Positions 12,287-22,769 of a DNA stretch of 64,000 nucleotides are shown here, in pieces. Source of the stretch: Salminus brasiliensis (Eukaryota > Chordata > Actinopteri > Characiformes > Bryconidae); assembly GCF_030463535.1 (NCBI RefSeq), contig NC_132892.1, positions 30,963,436 through 31,027,435 of the forward strand, written 5' to 3'. Below the pieces are notes generated by a model. The model had not been told where the DNA came from and did no database searches. It saw only the letters and a list, made by a program, of their open reading frames with translations. Position 1 is the stretch's first letter, and each line of letters begins with the position of its first letter. The translations under genes were made by a program, and so were the position numbers.

Positions 12287-12442
12287 TTACTGTTGTAAAA
12301 ATGTTCTCTCTCTCTCTGTCTCTCGTGCTCGCTCGCTCTCCCTTCACTCGTCTCCTCTTTATCAGACCGATGGATCTAATCTTTCTGTCACATGTCTGAT
12401 GTGTATCTGATGGGTCTCGTGATGCCTACACACTCTACACGC

Positions 12443-12493
<51 letters not shown>

Positions 12494-12592
12494 TCTGATC
12501 TGCATTTCAGCACCCTGCATTCAGACGGTTTGACAATGTGTGTGTGTGTGTGTGTGTATTGATTGTGGACGCAGACGCAAACGTAAAGTTTG
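12287..12592. repeat. Microsatellite-rich stretch
   Basis: CT-rich at about 12305-12345, an AC run at about 12446-12492 and a GT run at about 12537-12558. No gene seen. Confidence 0.8.
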
Positions 12593-12985
12593 TAAAAGGT
12601 CAGTGGTGTAACAGTGTAAAGTGTATTAAAGGTCAGTGGTGTAAAAGGTCAGTGGTGTAACACCGTAAAGTTTGTAACAGGTCAGTGGTGTAACAGTGTA
12701 AAGTGTATTAAAGGTCAGTGGTGTAACAGTGTAAAGTGTATTAAAGGTCAGTGTTTAGCAGTGTAAAGTTTGTAACAGGTCAGTGGTATAACAGTGTAAA
12801 GTGTATTAAAGGTCAGTGGTGTAACAGCGCAAAGTGTATTAAAGGTCAGTGTATAGCAGTGTAAAGTTTGTAACAGGTCAGTGGTGTAACAGCATAAAGT
12901 TTGTAACAGGTCAGTGGTGTAACAGCGTAAAGTGTATTAAAGGTCAGTAGTGTAACAGTGTAAAGTGTATTAAAAGTCATCTGTT
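12593..12985 (+). repeat. AAGGTCAGTGGTGTAACAG array, forward orientation
   Basis: About a dozen irregular units of roughly 32 bp built from GGTCAGTGGTGTAACAG and TGTAAAGTGTATTAAA. The same family appears reverse-complemented at 13848-14478. Confidence 0.92.
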
Positions 12986-13297
12986 TACGTTTGTGTGTAT
13001 ATAATGTCTCGACCCCACTGGTCGCACAGTGACCACACAGTCTGTGGAACGCCAGTATGTTTTTATCTGCCCTTTTTATGGCCTGTCACTCTCTCTCTCT
13101 GTTTATCTCTCTCTCTCTCTCTCTCTCTCTCCCTGTCTGTGATTGATATAGTGTTCAGATGTCTCTGAGGAATGTACGCAGTATGCAGTCATGCCAGTGG
13201 TAATTATGAGACTGAATGATAAAAGGTAAAACGACAGGTTTTGACTGGTGAGCATTAATCAAACTCCACAGCATTTCATCAACATCAGCGACCTGCC

Positions 13298-13338
<41 letters not shown>

Positions 13339-13635
13339 CAGGACACACACGGCCTCAGGAGGACCTCTCCAACATTCACTGATTAATTTATTTGCATTTC
13401 CCAGCATTTATGATGATTTGTGACGGCTGGGTGGGTGAGTTCTATTTATCTTTATTTATTTAATATCTTCATTAATAAGTTATTATATAATGTTGTCTTT
13501 TCTGCAGTATGATTTTTCATCTGTGGTATTTAAGTATTTAAAACATCTGTTGTATGATAAAACCCTTCTGAGAGTTATTTCAGGTCTTATTTATTAAACA
13601 CAATACATTTCTACAATGTTATATATATGAGAGAG
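12986..13635. other. No gene seen; CT and AC microsatellites
   Basis: Spacer between the two opposed arrays. CT repeats occur at about 13088-13131 and AC at about 13299-13332. Confidence 0.6.
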
Positions 13636-13745
13636 ATGGACTATATGAGGATCAGGTGGGGTGGTGACCATCCAACATCCTGACCTCACCGACCTCACAG
13701 CAATGGTAGGTGGTAGAAAGTCTTCCCTGGACAGCAGAGATTACT
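13636..13745 (+). mobile_element. Tc1/mariner-type MITE fragment
   Basis: Carries GGTGGGGTGGTGACCATCC, AACATCCTGACCTCA and AAGTCTTCCCTGGACAGCAG, interior blocks of the family. Both termini are missing. Confidence 0.65.
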
Positions 13746-13785
13746 GTGATATATATATATATATATATACCCATACACTGATCCG

Positions 13786-13850
13786 CCATAACATTAGTAC
13801 TACTAATTGTCTAATACAAGGTCCACCTTGTGCCGCCACAGCAGATAAGT
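13786..13850 (+). mobile_element. ATCAGCCATAACATTA-type MITE end fragment
   Basis: Starts ACACTGATCCGCCATAACAT and continues GTCCACCTTGTGCCGCCAC. This is one end of the element seen in full at 14551-14988. Confidence 0.75.
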
Positions 13851-14478
13851 AACACCACTTGTTACACCACTGACCTTTAATACACTTTACTCTGTTACAC
13901 CACTGACCTTTAATACACTTTACTCTGTTACACCACTGACCTTTAATACACTTTACTCTGTTACACCACTGACCTGTTACAAAGTTTACATTGTTATACA
14001 ACTGATCTTTAATACACTTTACTCTGTTACACCACTGACCTTTAATACACTTTACTCTGTTACACCACTGATCTTTAATACACTTTACTCTGTTACACCA
14101 CTGACCTGTTACAAAGTTTACATTGTTACACCACTGATCTTTAATACACTTTACTCTGTTACACCACTGACCTTTAATACACTGTCCCTATACACTGAAC
14201 AGCCATAACATTAGTACTACTAATTGTCTAATACAAGGTCCACCTTGTGCCGCCACAGCAGATAAGTAACACCACTGACCTTTAATACACTTTACTCTGT
14301 TACACCACTGACCTGTTACAAAGTTTACATTGTTATACAACTGACCTTTAATACACTTTACTCTGTTACACCACTGACCTTTAATACACTTTACTCTGTT
14401 ACACCACTGACCTGTTACCAACTTTACGCTGTTACACCACTGACCTGTTACACCACTGACCTGTTACAAACTTTACAC
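13848..14478 (-). repeat. Same AAGGTCAGTGG array, inverted
   Basis: Reads TTACACCACTGACCTTTAAT and ACACTTTACTCTG, the reverse complement of the 12593-12985 units. A second ATCAGCCATAACATTA-type fragment interrupts it at about 14192-14268. Confidence 0.92.
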
Positions 14479-14550
14479 TGTTTCTGTTAAAATGTGGTAG
14501 AAAGTCTTTCCTGGACAGCAGAGATTACTGTGATATATATATATACCCAT

Positions 14551-14988
14551 ACACTGATCAGCCATAACATTAGTACTACAAATTATCTAATACAAAGTCC
14601 ACCTTGTGCCACCACAGCAGATCTGACCACTCTGAAGGTGCCCTGTGGTATCTGCCACAGGTTGTGGTTGTGAGGCGAGGCCTCCATGAGCAGCAATGAG
14701 CCTTAGGTGCCCATGACCCTCACCGGTTGTCCTTCCTCTGAGCATAGGTAGGTACTGACCACTGCATACCAAAAACACCCCCACGAGACCTGCTTATGTT
14801 TTGGAGATGTTCTGACCCAGTCGTCTAGAACATCATGTCCATCCACCTTCAAGAACTCTGACTGCTCACTCGCTGCCTAATATCTAGATCCCGCCACTTG
14901 ACAGATGAAGCCCCTGCAGATGAAGATGATCAGTGTGGTTCACTTCTCCTGTCAGTGGTGCTAATGTTATGTCTGATCGGTAGAGAGT
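14551..14988 (+). mobile_element. Full-length MITE with ACACTGATCAGCCATAACAT ends
   Basis: The left end is ACACTGATCAGCCATAACAT; the right end reads GTGCTAATGTTATGTCTGATCGGT, its imperfect reverse complement. The interior carries CACCACAGCAGATCTGACC and TGGAGATGTTCTGACCCAGT. Related copies lie at 37906 and 61498, with fragments at 13786 and 14192. It has no coding capacity. The superfamily is uncertain. Confidence 0.85.
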
Positions 14989-15714
14989 ACAGGTGGCCGT
15001 GCCTGAGTGACGGAGCTGGTGTAGATGAGCTGCTTGTGTGGTGTGTAGGTGTGTGTGTATGTGTGGAGGAGGTCAGAAGGTCAGAAGGTTTCTTATGACT
15101 CCTCTTACCCTCTGTCACTGCTCCTGCATCAGGCAGGTGTCAGTCTGAGGGATGTAATGGCAGCAGAACCCGTAAGTTCACAAGTTTTCCTTATCGGAGC
15201 CGCGCCCATCAGTCGACTGATCTCAGCTGCATTCCAGCAGAGGAGCACTGCAGTCTGCACCGTCAGATACTCAGAGAGAGGGGGGGGGGGTCGAGTTCTG
15301 CAATTTGGCAGTGAAAAGGGTGAGAACCCATACCCAGATGGTAATGCGGCTTGACCCCATCCACTTTCTTATTTACAGAGCCAGGCTGAGTACAAACACC
15401 AGATTACCCAGCATGCAATCCGACCCGAGAGTGTCTGATGACTAAAGACTAGATGTTACATAAAGTGTGTTGAACCCGAAATCAGATACAGCTCCTTTAA
15501 TGGGAGCAGTGTTTCAATCATGGGATACAGAATGGTTGGGTTAGACATGAATTAGGACATGTCCTCGCTCTTGTCCTGTCCCTTTGTCCACTATATTTCC
15601 TACTAAACAAAGGCTTCTCCCTGCCAAAGGCTTATCCCATGTGGGTATGTGTGAACATCCGGGGTCCTGGGAGGCTCAGATGTGTGTGTAGAGACAGAGA
15701 GTATTGGGATACCT
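14989..15714. other. No gene seen
   Basis: Noncoding, with a poly-G run at about 15281-15290 and no domain-bearing frame. Confidence 0.45.
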
Positions 15715-16131
15715 GAAAAACACATATGTCCAGATGTTTGTGGACACCCCTTCTAATGAATGCATTCAGCTACTTTAAGTGTAACAAGCAATAGATGCAA
15801 CAGTCTAGTCCCTGTAGAGAAGAAGTACTGCCAATAGAATAGGACTCTCTGGAGCAGATCAACATCAGGAACCAACTGGAACAATGCCTAATACCTAATA
15901 TCTAATGTCTAATAGGACTACGTCCAACATCCTGATCTCACTAATGCTCTTGTCGCCAAATACAATCAAATTCTCACTGCCATGCTCCTCCAAAATATAG
16001 AAGAGGGTCTTCTTCTCTGGACAGTAGAGACAGTTACTCTAACAAAGAAGGATCAGCTCTTTTTAATAACCTTGATTTCAGAAAAAAACATTAATGAGCA
16101 GGTGTCCCAATACTTTTGTCCAAGCAGTGTA
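15715..16131 (+). mobile_element. Tc1/mariner-type MITE copy
   Basis: Begins ACATATGTCCAGATGTTTGT then TGGACACCCCTTCTAATG, and ends CCCAATACTTTTGTCCAAGC. Part of the interior is deleted. Confidence 0.9.
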
Positions 16132-16196
16132 TGTAAGATTTTTAACAAACTATTAATTACAGAATATGAAATATATAAAAATCAAACAACATTAGA

Positions 16197-16232
<36 letters not shown>

Positions 16233-16341
16233 AACACGGCGACACCAGCACACATTAACTTGCTTCTCTTGTTATACTGAAGTTTAAATCCTCTAATCCC
16301 CAATTAAGCCTGTGTTTTCATCCCAAGCGGAATAGCAGGAC

Positions 16342-16376
<35 letters not shown>

Positions 16377-16544
16377 CTGTGTGCCTAAGGGACCTTATCA
16401 GAAGCACCAACTTCATTTAGCTTTACATTATACGCAGGAGAACATGCTGTCTCTAGTCTCCTGCAATTCTTCTGACTGTGGTCAGCTGTTCCTTCTCTAC
16501 AGTGTGACGGGATGATAACAGCACCAGTGATGATTATGATGATG
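16132..16544. other. No gene seen; CA and GT runs
   Basis: CT/CA runs at about 16201-16235 and a GT run at about 16345-16375 in otherwise unremarkable sequence. Confidence 0.6.
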
Positions 16545-17125
16545 ATAATGACAGCTGGACAGATGATGGATAGATGGACGGATGATGGATAGATGACGGA
16601 TGTATGGACAGATGGAGGGATGATGGATAGATGGACAGATGATGGATTGATGGAGAGATGATGGATAGATGGAGAGATGATGGATGGATGGACCGATGAT
16701 GGATTGATGGAGGGATGATGGATAGATGGAGGGATGATGGATAGATGGACAGATGATGGATTGATGGAGAGATGATGGATAGATGGAGAGATGATGGATT
16801 GATGGAGAGATGATGGATAGATGGACAGATGATGGATAGATTGAGAGATGATGGATAGATGGGTAGATGATGGATAGATGGAGAGATGATGGATTGATGG
16901 AGAGATGATGGATAGATGGAGAGATGATGGATTGATGGAGAGATGATGGATTGATGGAGAGATGATGGATTGATGGAGAGATGATGGATTGGATAGATGG
17001 GCCGATGATGGATAGATGATTGATAGATGGTAGATGATGGATAGATGGAGGGATGATGGATAGATGGGTAGATGATGGATGAACAGATGATGCATAGTAA
17101 GACAGATGATGGATGAAAGATCAGT
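16545..17125. repeat. GATG/GATA-rich array
   Basis: About 580 bp of GATGATGGATAGATGGAGA-type 19-20-bp units derived from a GATG/GATA tetranucleotide. Long reverse-strand frames rich in Ser, Ile, His and Pro exist only because the repeat lacks stops in that direction. Confidence 0.95.
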
Positions 17126-17324
17126 GAAGGAGAACTGTGAGTGAGAGACATTAACAGCTCAGAGAAAGAAATAAAGAGAGAGAGCGACAGAGAGAGACAG
17201 ACAGAGAGAGACAGAGAGAGAGACAGACTCTTTAATAAACATCAGTCCAGCTGTGCTTTGTTGAGCTTTGTAGAGCTCTCACGTCTACTGCCCTGACCTT
17301 CATTAGAAGAACAATTTCTGTAAA

Positions 17325-17382
<58 letters not shown>

Positions 17383-17700
17383 GGCTGTGTTAATGTAATA
17401 TTAGCATGTGATATCAGTCTATTTCTGAGAACTGAATTTCATTTTCAACATGACATTCTGCCCTCGAGAAGATTACTGTATTATTCTCTCACAATGCTCT
17501 TGCTCTCTCGCTCTCTCTCTCTCGCTCTGCCGCTCACTCACTCTCTCAATCTCACTCTTAAAAATATAAAAGGCCACTAAGTGTTTTTCTAACAATGTCA
17601 TAAAGGAACCTTTACTGTAAAGAACCTTTACATTAGTGAAGAACCTTTACTTCTTTAAACCTTTAAAGAACAACAGCCTGTGAAGAACCTTTTAAAGCTT
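17126..17700. other. AG and CT simple repeats, no gene seen
   Basis: AGAGAGAC-type sequence at 17170-17230 and CT then CA at about 17325-17385. Confidence 0.65.
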
Positions 17701-17998
17701 TAAAGAAGTGGACATTTAGGTTCTTTACCAGATTAAAGGTTCTTCACAGTCAAGGTTCTTTAAAGAAGTGGACGTTTAGGTTTGTTACCAGTTTAAAGGT
17801 TCTTCACAGTCAAGGTTCTTCAAAAAAGTGGACATTTAGGTTTACCAATTTGAAGGTTCTTCACAGTCAAGGTTCTTCAAAAAAGTGGACATTTAGGTTT
17901 ACCAATTTGAAGGTTCTTCATAGTCAAGGTTCTTCAAAAAAGTGGACGTTTAGGTTCTTTACCAATTTGAAGGTTCTTCACAGTTAAGGTTCTACAAA
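17701..17998. repeat. About 60-bp tandem array (AAGGTTCTTCACAGTCAAGG)
   Basis: Five degenerate units, each with AAAGTGGACNTTTAGGTT followed by AAGGTTCTTCACAGTCAAGG. Unit length drifts between about 54 and 62 bp. Confidence 0.88.
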
Positions 17999-18926
17999 GA
18001 ACCAAAAGGCCTCAGGAGGAGGAGATGGCAGCAAGCAGGATGAAGATGGGCAGGACAGGGTGAGGAACCAAGTGAAATTTGTCACAAAAAGGTTCTGGAC
18101 AGTTCTGGGGAGAAAGGGGATCCAGCATTGGCAGGGGGTCATTAGGATACTTTAGAGGGGGGGGGGGGGGGGTACAGGCTCTACAGGACAGGTTTGGAAA
18201 GTGCTGATGGCTTTTAGAAGGAGCACGCTCAGTTAACAGCCTGCAGCATTCTCAGTCTGGCGCCGCTTGGTGGTCTCTGAACCTCCACTGGGTCCTTTGT
18301 GGGCTAAACTTCACTAGCTCTGGCCCCATTGAGGATGGGAGGAGGGCTGGACTTCATACACCTTTCAGGCCACAGCTTTTACAGAGGTTTTTAATGTCTC
18401 TGTAAATCTCTGCGTACCTTCTGAAGACATGTGGCAGGTTTCATTGTGCGCAGGGCTGAAGGCTCGGGATGGGCAGGAGAACCGTTTTATTGTGAACGAG
18501 TTCCTTTGCTGTATGTAAGGAATTTTAAGGTGTGGCTATTGGTCAGGGTGGAGAAGCAGGCTCCCAAAGGTTCCTTTTGCGATTGTTCATGAAGCTCAGC
18601 TGTGACCCCAAACAAAAGGGACGATCAAGGAGACCAGGCTGGTCAGGATGAGTAACCTGGTGGACGATGAGATACGCTTGCTTCACAGATGTTCTGCCCA
18701 AGAGCCCAAGAGGCTGCTAAGAAGAGAAGATGGACATGTGACCATCCGAAAACGTCCTTTCCTGTGTCCAAGGCTCAGCTCTAACCTCCCTGACGCACAG
18801 AGGCTGTTGCTGGACAGATGGTGGACAGATTAGACAGATAATGGATGGATGTGAGGAACCAGACCAAACTGGTCACGTTTCAGAGTTGGACTTGGACCAT
18901 GGCGCTCTACATGGTTCCTCATATTA
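17999..18926. other. No gene seen
   Basis: Contains a poly-G run at about 18159-18172. Frames are short and without domains. Confidence 0.45.
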
Positions 18927-19290
18927 AAAAATAGATACTTCTGCGTTTGTTAGAGTCCAGGGAAGACTTTGGAGTTTGGGGCATTGCTGTGAGGATTTGA
19001 CTGCATTACGAGACTACATCACCACTACATCACCCCCATCATCCCTATGGATAATGGATGGAGCTCCACCATCCATCATTCCAGAGAACACAGTTCCTCC
19101 ACTGCTCCACAGCTTCTCAATGCTGGGGGGCTTTATTTATACCCCTCTAGCCCACCCTTGGCATTAGGCAGCATGGTGGTAATAGGGTCATGATGTTGAT
19201 CTGCTCCAGAGAGTCCTGTAGTCCCTTCGCTTTGGTCTGAATCGGTCAAGGATCTCCAACTTGGAGCATTTTGACATGGATCGCTGGCCA
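18927..19290. repeat. Duplicated segment with MITE interior, copy 1
   Basis: Parallels 21207-21545, from AGATACTTCTGCGTTTGTT through the MITE blocks GGAGCTCCACCATCCATCAT and GATCTGCTCCAGAGAGTCCT to GGTCTGAATCGGTCAA. The match extends past the element into flanking DNA, so this is a segmental duplication rather than two insertions. Confidence 0.85.
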
Positions 19291-20973
19291 CCTGCTCATA
19301 TTTTGAGAAGAGTGTGGGATGATTTTGGCCTACAGTTAGCAGCACGCAGTTAGCCTAATTGTATGCAAATGTAAGCCTCCTAGCTCCGGGGTGAATCGAA
19401 ATAGAATCGAATCAGAACTTCAGACGCCAAATATGTCTGTCTATCACTTTCGGTTCTACTGAGAACCCTCCCCGAGTTAAAAATGCAACATGTCGACTAG
19501 TTTGCCAAATTGTGCTGTTCTTCGCTTTCCATAAGCAGCCTTTTTTCATTTCATTCACCGCGTAATTATCCAGAGATTAAACTCACTTAGAGTGAACACA
19601 CAAACACTGCACACATCTAATGACTGTGCAACGGATTCAGGCCCGAACCGTCTGGAGTGAAGCACAGCTTTTCTGTCAGCAGATATGCCAGTGTAATGAT
19701 GGGATATCAGGAGTAGACTGGAGTATCATTTTAGATCTTTACAAAAACATCAGTTCTTAAAACGTCAGCCTTATTCTTAAACCCGATCCAGGCGGGATTA
19801 AACCACATGGGTTCCTGGAGTTATTCTCCTTCATGGTGTAACGTTTGGGTGGAGGCAGGCTGCATGTGCAGACGACCTTATTAGGGCTCCAGCAATACTC
19901 ATCATCAGGACAGGCAGAGGTCAGGAAACAAGCAAATCCGTAGTCCAGGTCAGAGAACACGGAGACACGGACACTAAAGTCCCATCAGCTGCATCTAGCC
20001 GAGTGCGGTCAGTCCGCCCGTGTGGTCAAGGAGGCATCAGGACGTGACCTGTGACGTGACCTTCCCGAAGTTGCTCGAAGTCAGAACTCCCAACTACACC
20101 AGTCCCAGCTTGGCGTACTTTGTATTGACAGTCCCCCAGTGACTTTACAAAGAACAGCCAACACTGAGGAGCTGAAGAGGAGGCCCAATCAGTCCAATCA
20201 TGAACAGAGACGAGATGAGCCTCGGGGTGAAAGGCGGAGCTTAGCACCTGTAGCACACTGTAGCAAACAACCTGTGCATGAGCTCCCCACTGAGACCAGC
20301 AGAGGGAGACATTACACACAGGGGCTTCTCTGTGAGGCATTCCTGTCGGGGTCAACGTTAGCCCTCTTCGGTCTCCTCGCCGAAACCCAGCTCACGCTTT
20401 CGTTTGGAACGGAGAGATACAGCCCAGTGTTTATTGTCCAGATGTGATGTTTTTAATATCCACTGGAGGAGCTCTGATACAGGGCGCAACAGCGGGGGTC
20501 TAAAAAGATCAGACGATCGCTGAGATCGGTGTAAGCAGTGCGGTGTAAACACCCCATCACCTCTCTTTTAACCCCGGTTATCTGTATCAGAGCTGGGACC
20601 ACAAAGCTGAAGGCATCTGAACTCCAGCCCAACCCTCCCTCCTCTCTTCAGTAATAGGCTGAAGGCCAGGTCCCAACCAGCTAACTGATTTTCTATTAAT
20701 TTCTTTTTGTAAATAATTGGAAGCGTGCAATTCCAGCTCGGAGGTCTTTCACAGCTTTCTGCAGTGAATCTGCGCTGAACTGTGGAGCGGTTCTGCATAT
20801 TAGCAGTAATCGATTATCAGAGCGCCGCTGCTTTCTCTTCAGTGCCGGCGGAGGAGCACACCGTCAGTTTCAGCTCCAGCAGCTTTAATGCAGCCATTTG
20901 TCGTAATTAAAGGGAATTAATCAAGAGTTAATAACTAGACAGAATTAAAACGAGACAAAGGAGATTTAATGGA
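19291..20973. other. No gene seen
   Basis: About 1.7 kb without a recognisable exon or a repeat that I can assign. Confidence 0.45.
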
Positions 20974-21590
20974 ATCTAGAAGACGCTCGTTAGACGGCAT
21001 CCCGACAAAATGAGAACTGAAAAGCTCTACAAAAGTATTGGGACGCCTGTTTCTTCTCCTTTACTGTTTCTTCTGAGTAACTCCAGTCTCAGTCTCTACT
21101 GTCCAGAGAAGAAGGCTTTGGAGGAGCATTGCTGTGAGGATTTGATAGTAATTCAGCGAGATGAGCGCTAGATGATCCCAACTCCCCAACTCATCCCAAA
21201 AGTACGTATTAAAAATAGATTCTTCTGCGTTTGTTGGAGTTCAGGGACTGCATTCCGAGACTACATCACCACTACATCACCCCCATCATCCCCAACGTAT
21301 CGCAATGGCTCCACTCAATGGATGGAGCTCCACCATCTATCATTCCAGAGAACACAGTTCCTCAACTGCTCCACAGCTTCTCAATGTTGGGGGGCTTTAT
21401 TCCCCTCTTGCCCACGCCTGGCATTAGGCAGCATGGTGCCAATATGGTCATGATGTTGATCTGCTCCAGAGAGTCCTGTAGTCCCTTTGCTCTGGTCTGA
21501 ATCGGTCAACAAGCTCCAAGTAAACTAGTAGCATTTCGACATAATAATGTTCTTTACTCCATATTTCTAGATGACCAGTGTATCACACTC
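20974..21590. repeat. Tandem segmental duplication, unit 1
   Basis: Starts TCTAGAAGACGCTCGTTAGA, includes CTGAAAAGCTCTACAAAAG and a Tc1-type MITE (21033-21490). The next unit restarts with the same sequence at 21591. Confidence 0.85.
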
Positions 21591-22005
21591 TAGAAGACGC
21601 TCGTTAGACGACATCCTGACAAAATGGAAACTGAAAAGCTCTAAAAAAGTATTGGGACGCCTGTTTCTTCTCCTTTACCGTTTCTTCTGAAATCAACGGT
21701 TTCAAAAAAGAGCTGATCCTGCTTTAGTTGGAGTAACTCCAGTCTCAGTCTCTACTTTTCAGAGAAGAAGGCTTTGGAGGAAGTAACTCCAGTCTCAGTC
21801 TCTACTTTTCAGAGAAGAAGGCTTTGGAGGAGCATTGCTGTGAGGATTTTATAGTAATTCAGCGAGATGAGCGCTGGATGATCACCACCACCCACCACCA
21901 CCTCATTATCCCCAACTCCCCAACTCATCCCAGTCAAAAGTATTGGATGGAGCTCCACCATTTATCATTCCAGAGAACTCAGTTCCTCCACTGCTCCACA
22001 GAGGG
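21591..22005. repeat. Tandem segmental duplication, unit 2 with MITE
   Basis: Repeats TCTAGAAGACGCTCGTTAGA and the MITE end AAAGTATTGGGACGCCTG. Inside it a 51-bp block ending GAAGAAGGCTTTGGAGGA is itself repeated twice in tandem at about 21731-21832. Confidence 0.85.
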
Positions 22006-22590
22006 TTGAGTGTTTTGTGGTCTGGAGCTGAATGGAGCTGAATGGAGCTGGATGGAGCTGGGTGGAGCTGTTTATTTGAGTCCAGCTGTTTTCAGCGCTC
22101 TGTCCGTCACTGAGACGCGTCCTCTCTGTTGTGATGCAACACACAGATGTTTGCTCTGAGTTCAGAAAGTGGGAAAGTGAAAGAAGGGAAGATGAGAAGA
22201 GAGATAGAGAGAGTGAGACGGTGAATCCACTGTGCTTCTGTTTATCTCACTCTGCAGTTTCTATCTTATTATTAACATTATTATTACTCTTTCCTGCTGT
22301 TTCATCACCTACTGTCTGATGTTTCACACACACACACACACACATATTAAAACTTCATGTCTACCTTTCCCTAATCCCCCTCTCTCTCTCTCTCTTTGTT
22401 AACAGCTATTAAAAGTCGCTCTTTAGTGGAGGTGCTGTGGCTTCATTACAATATGCTAATTTCTTGGCTCGGATTTAATGAGAAATTACATCAAACCCAA
22501 GCCCGGAAATCCCTAAGCTGCGGTCCAACTGCAGCCGTGAAGGCCCAAAACAAAAAATCCTTTGTGTCTGCTGCCAGGTGTGTGTGTGTG

Positions 22591-22629
<39 letters not shown>

Positions 22630-22769
22630 AATTCAGATGTCATAAGTGGGTTCAGCCGTCATTATGAGCTTTTATTCAGTAAGTGCTAAAAGACCAGACT
22701 GGATCTGAAATGGGCAGTTTAGCCCAGAGCACACAGCCCTGACCAGCATTCTCCAACTAACAGCAGCAG
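22006..22769. other. No gene seen; short tandem and dinucleotide runs
   Basis: GGAGCTGAAT-type 10-bp repeats at about 22023-22070, CA at 22326-22343, CT at 22381-22396, GT at about 22577-22628. Confidence 0.6.

Noticed and set aside
16385..17151. Two long overlapping reverse-strand frames of Ser-Ile-His-Pro repeats
   Set aside because: Products of the GATG/GATA array; they coexist in two frames, have no domain and show simple-repeat composition.
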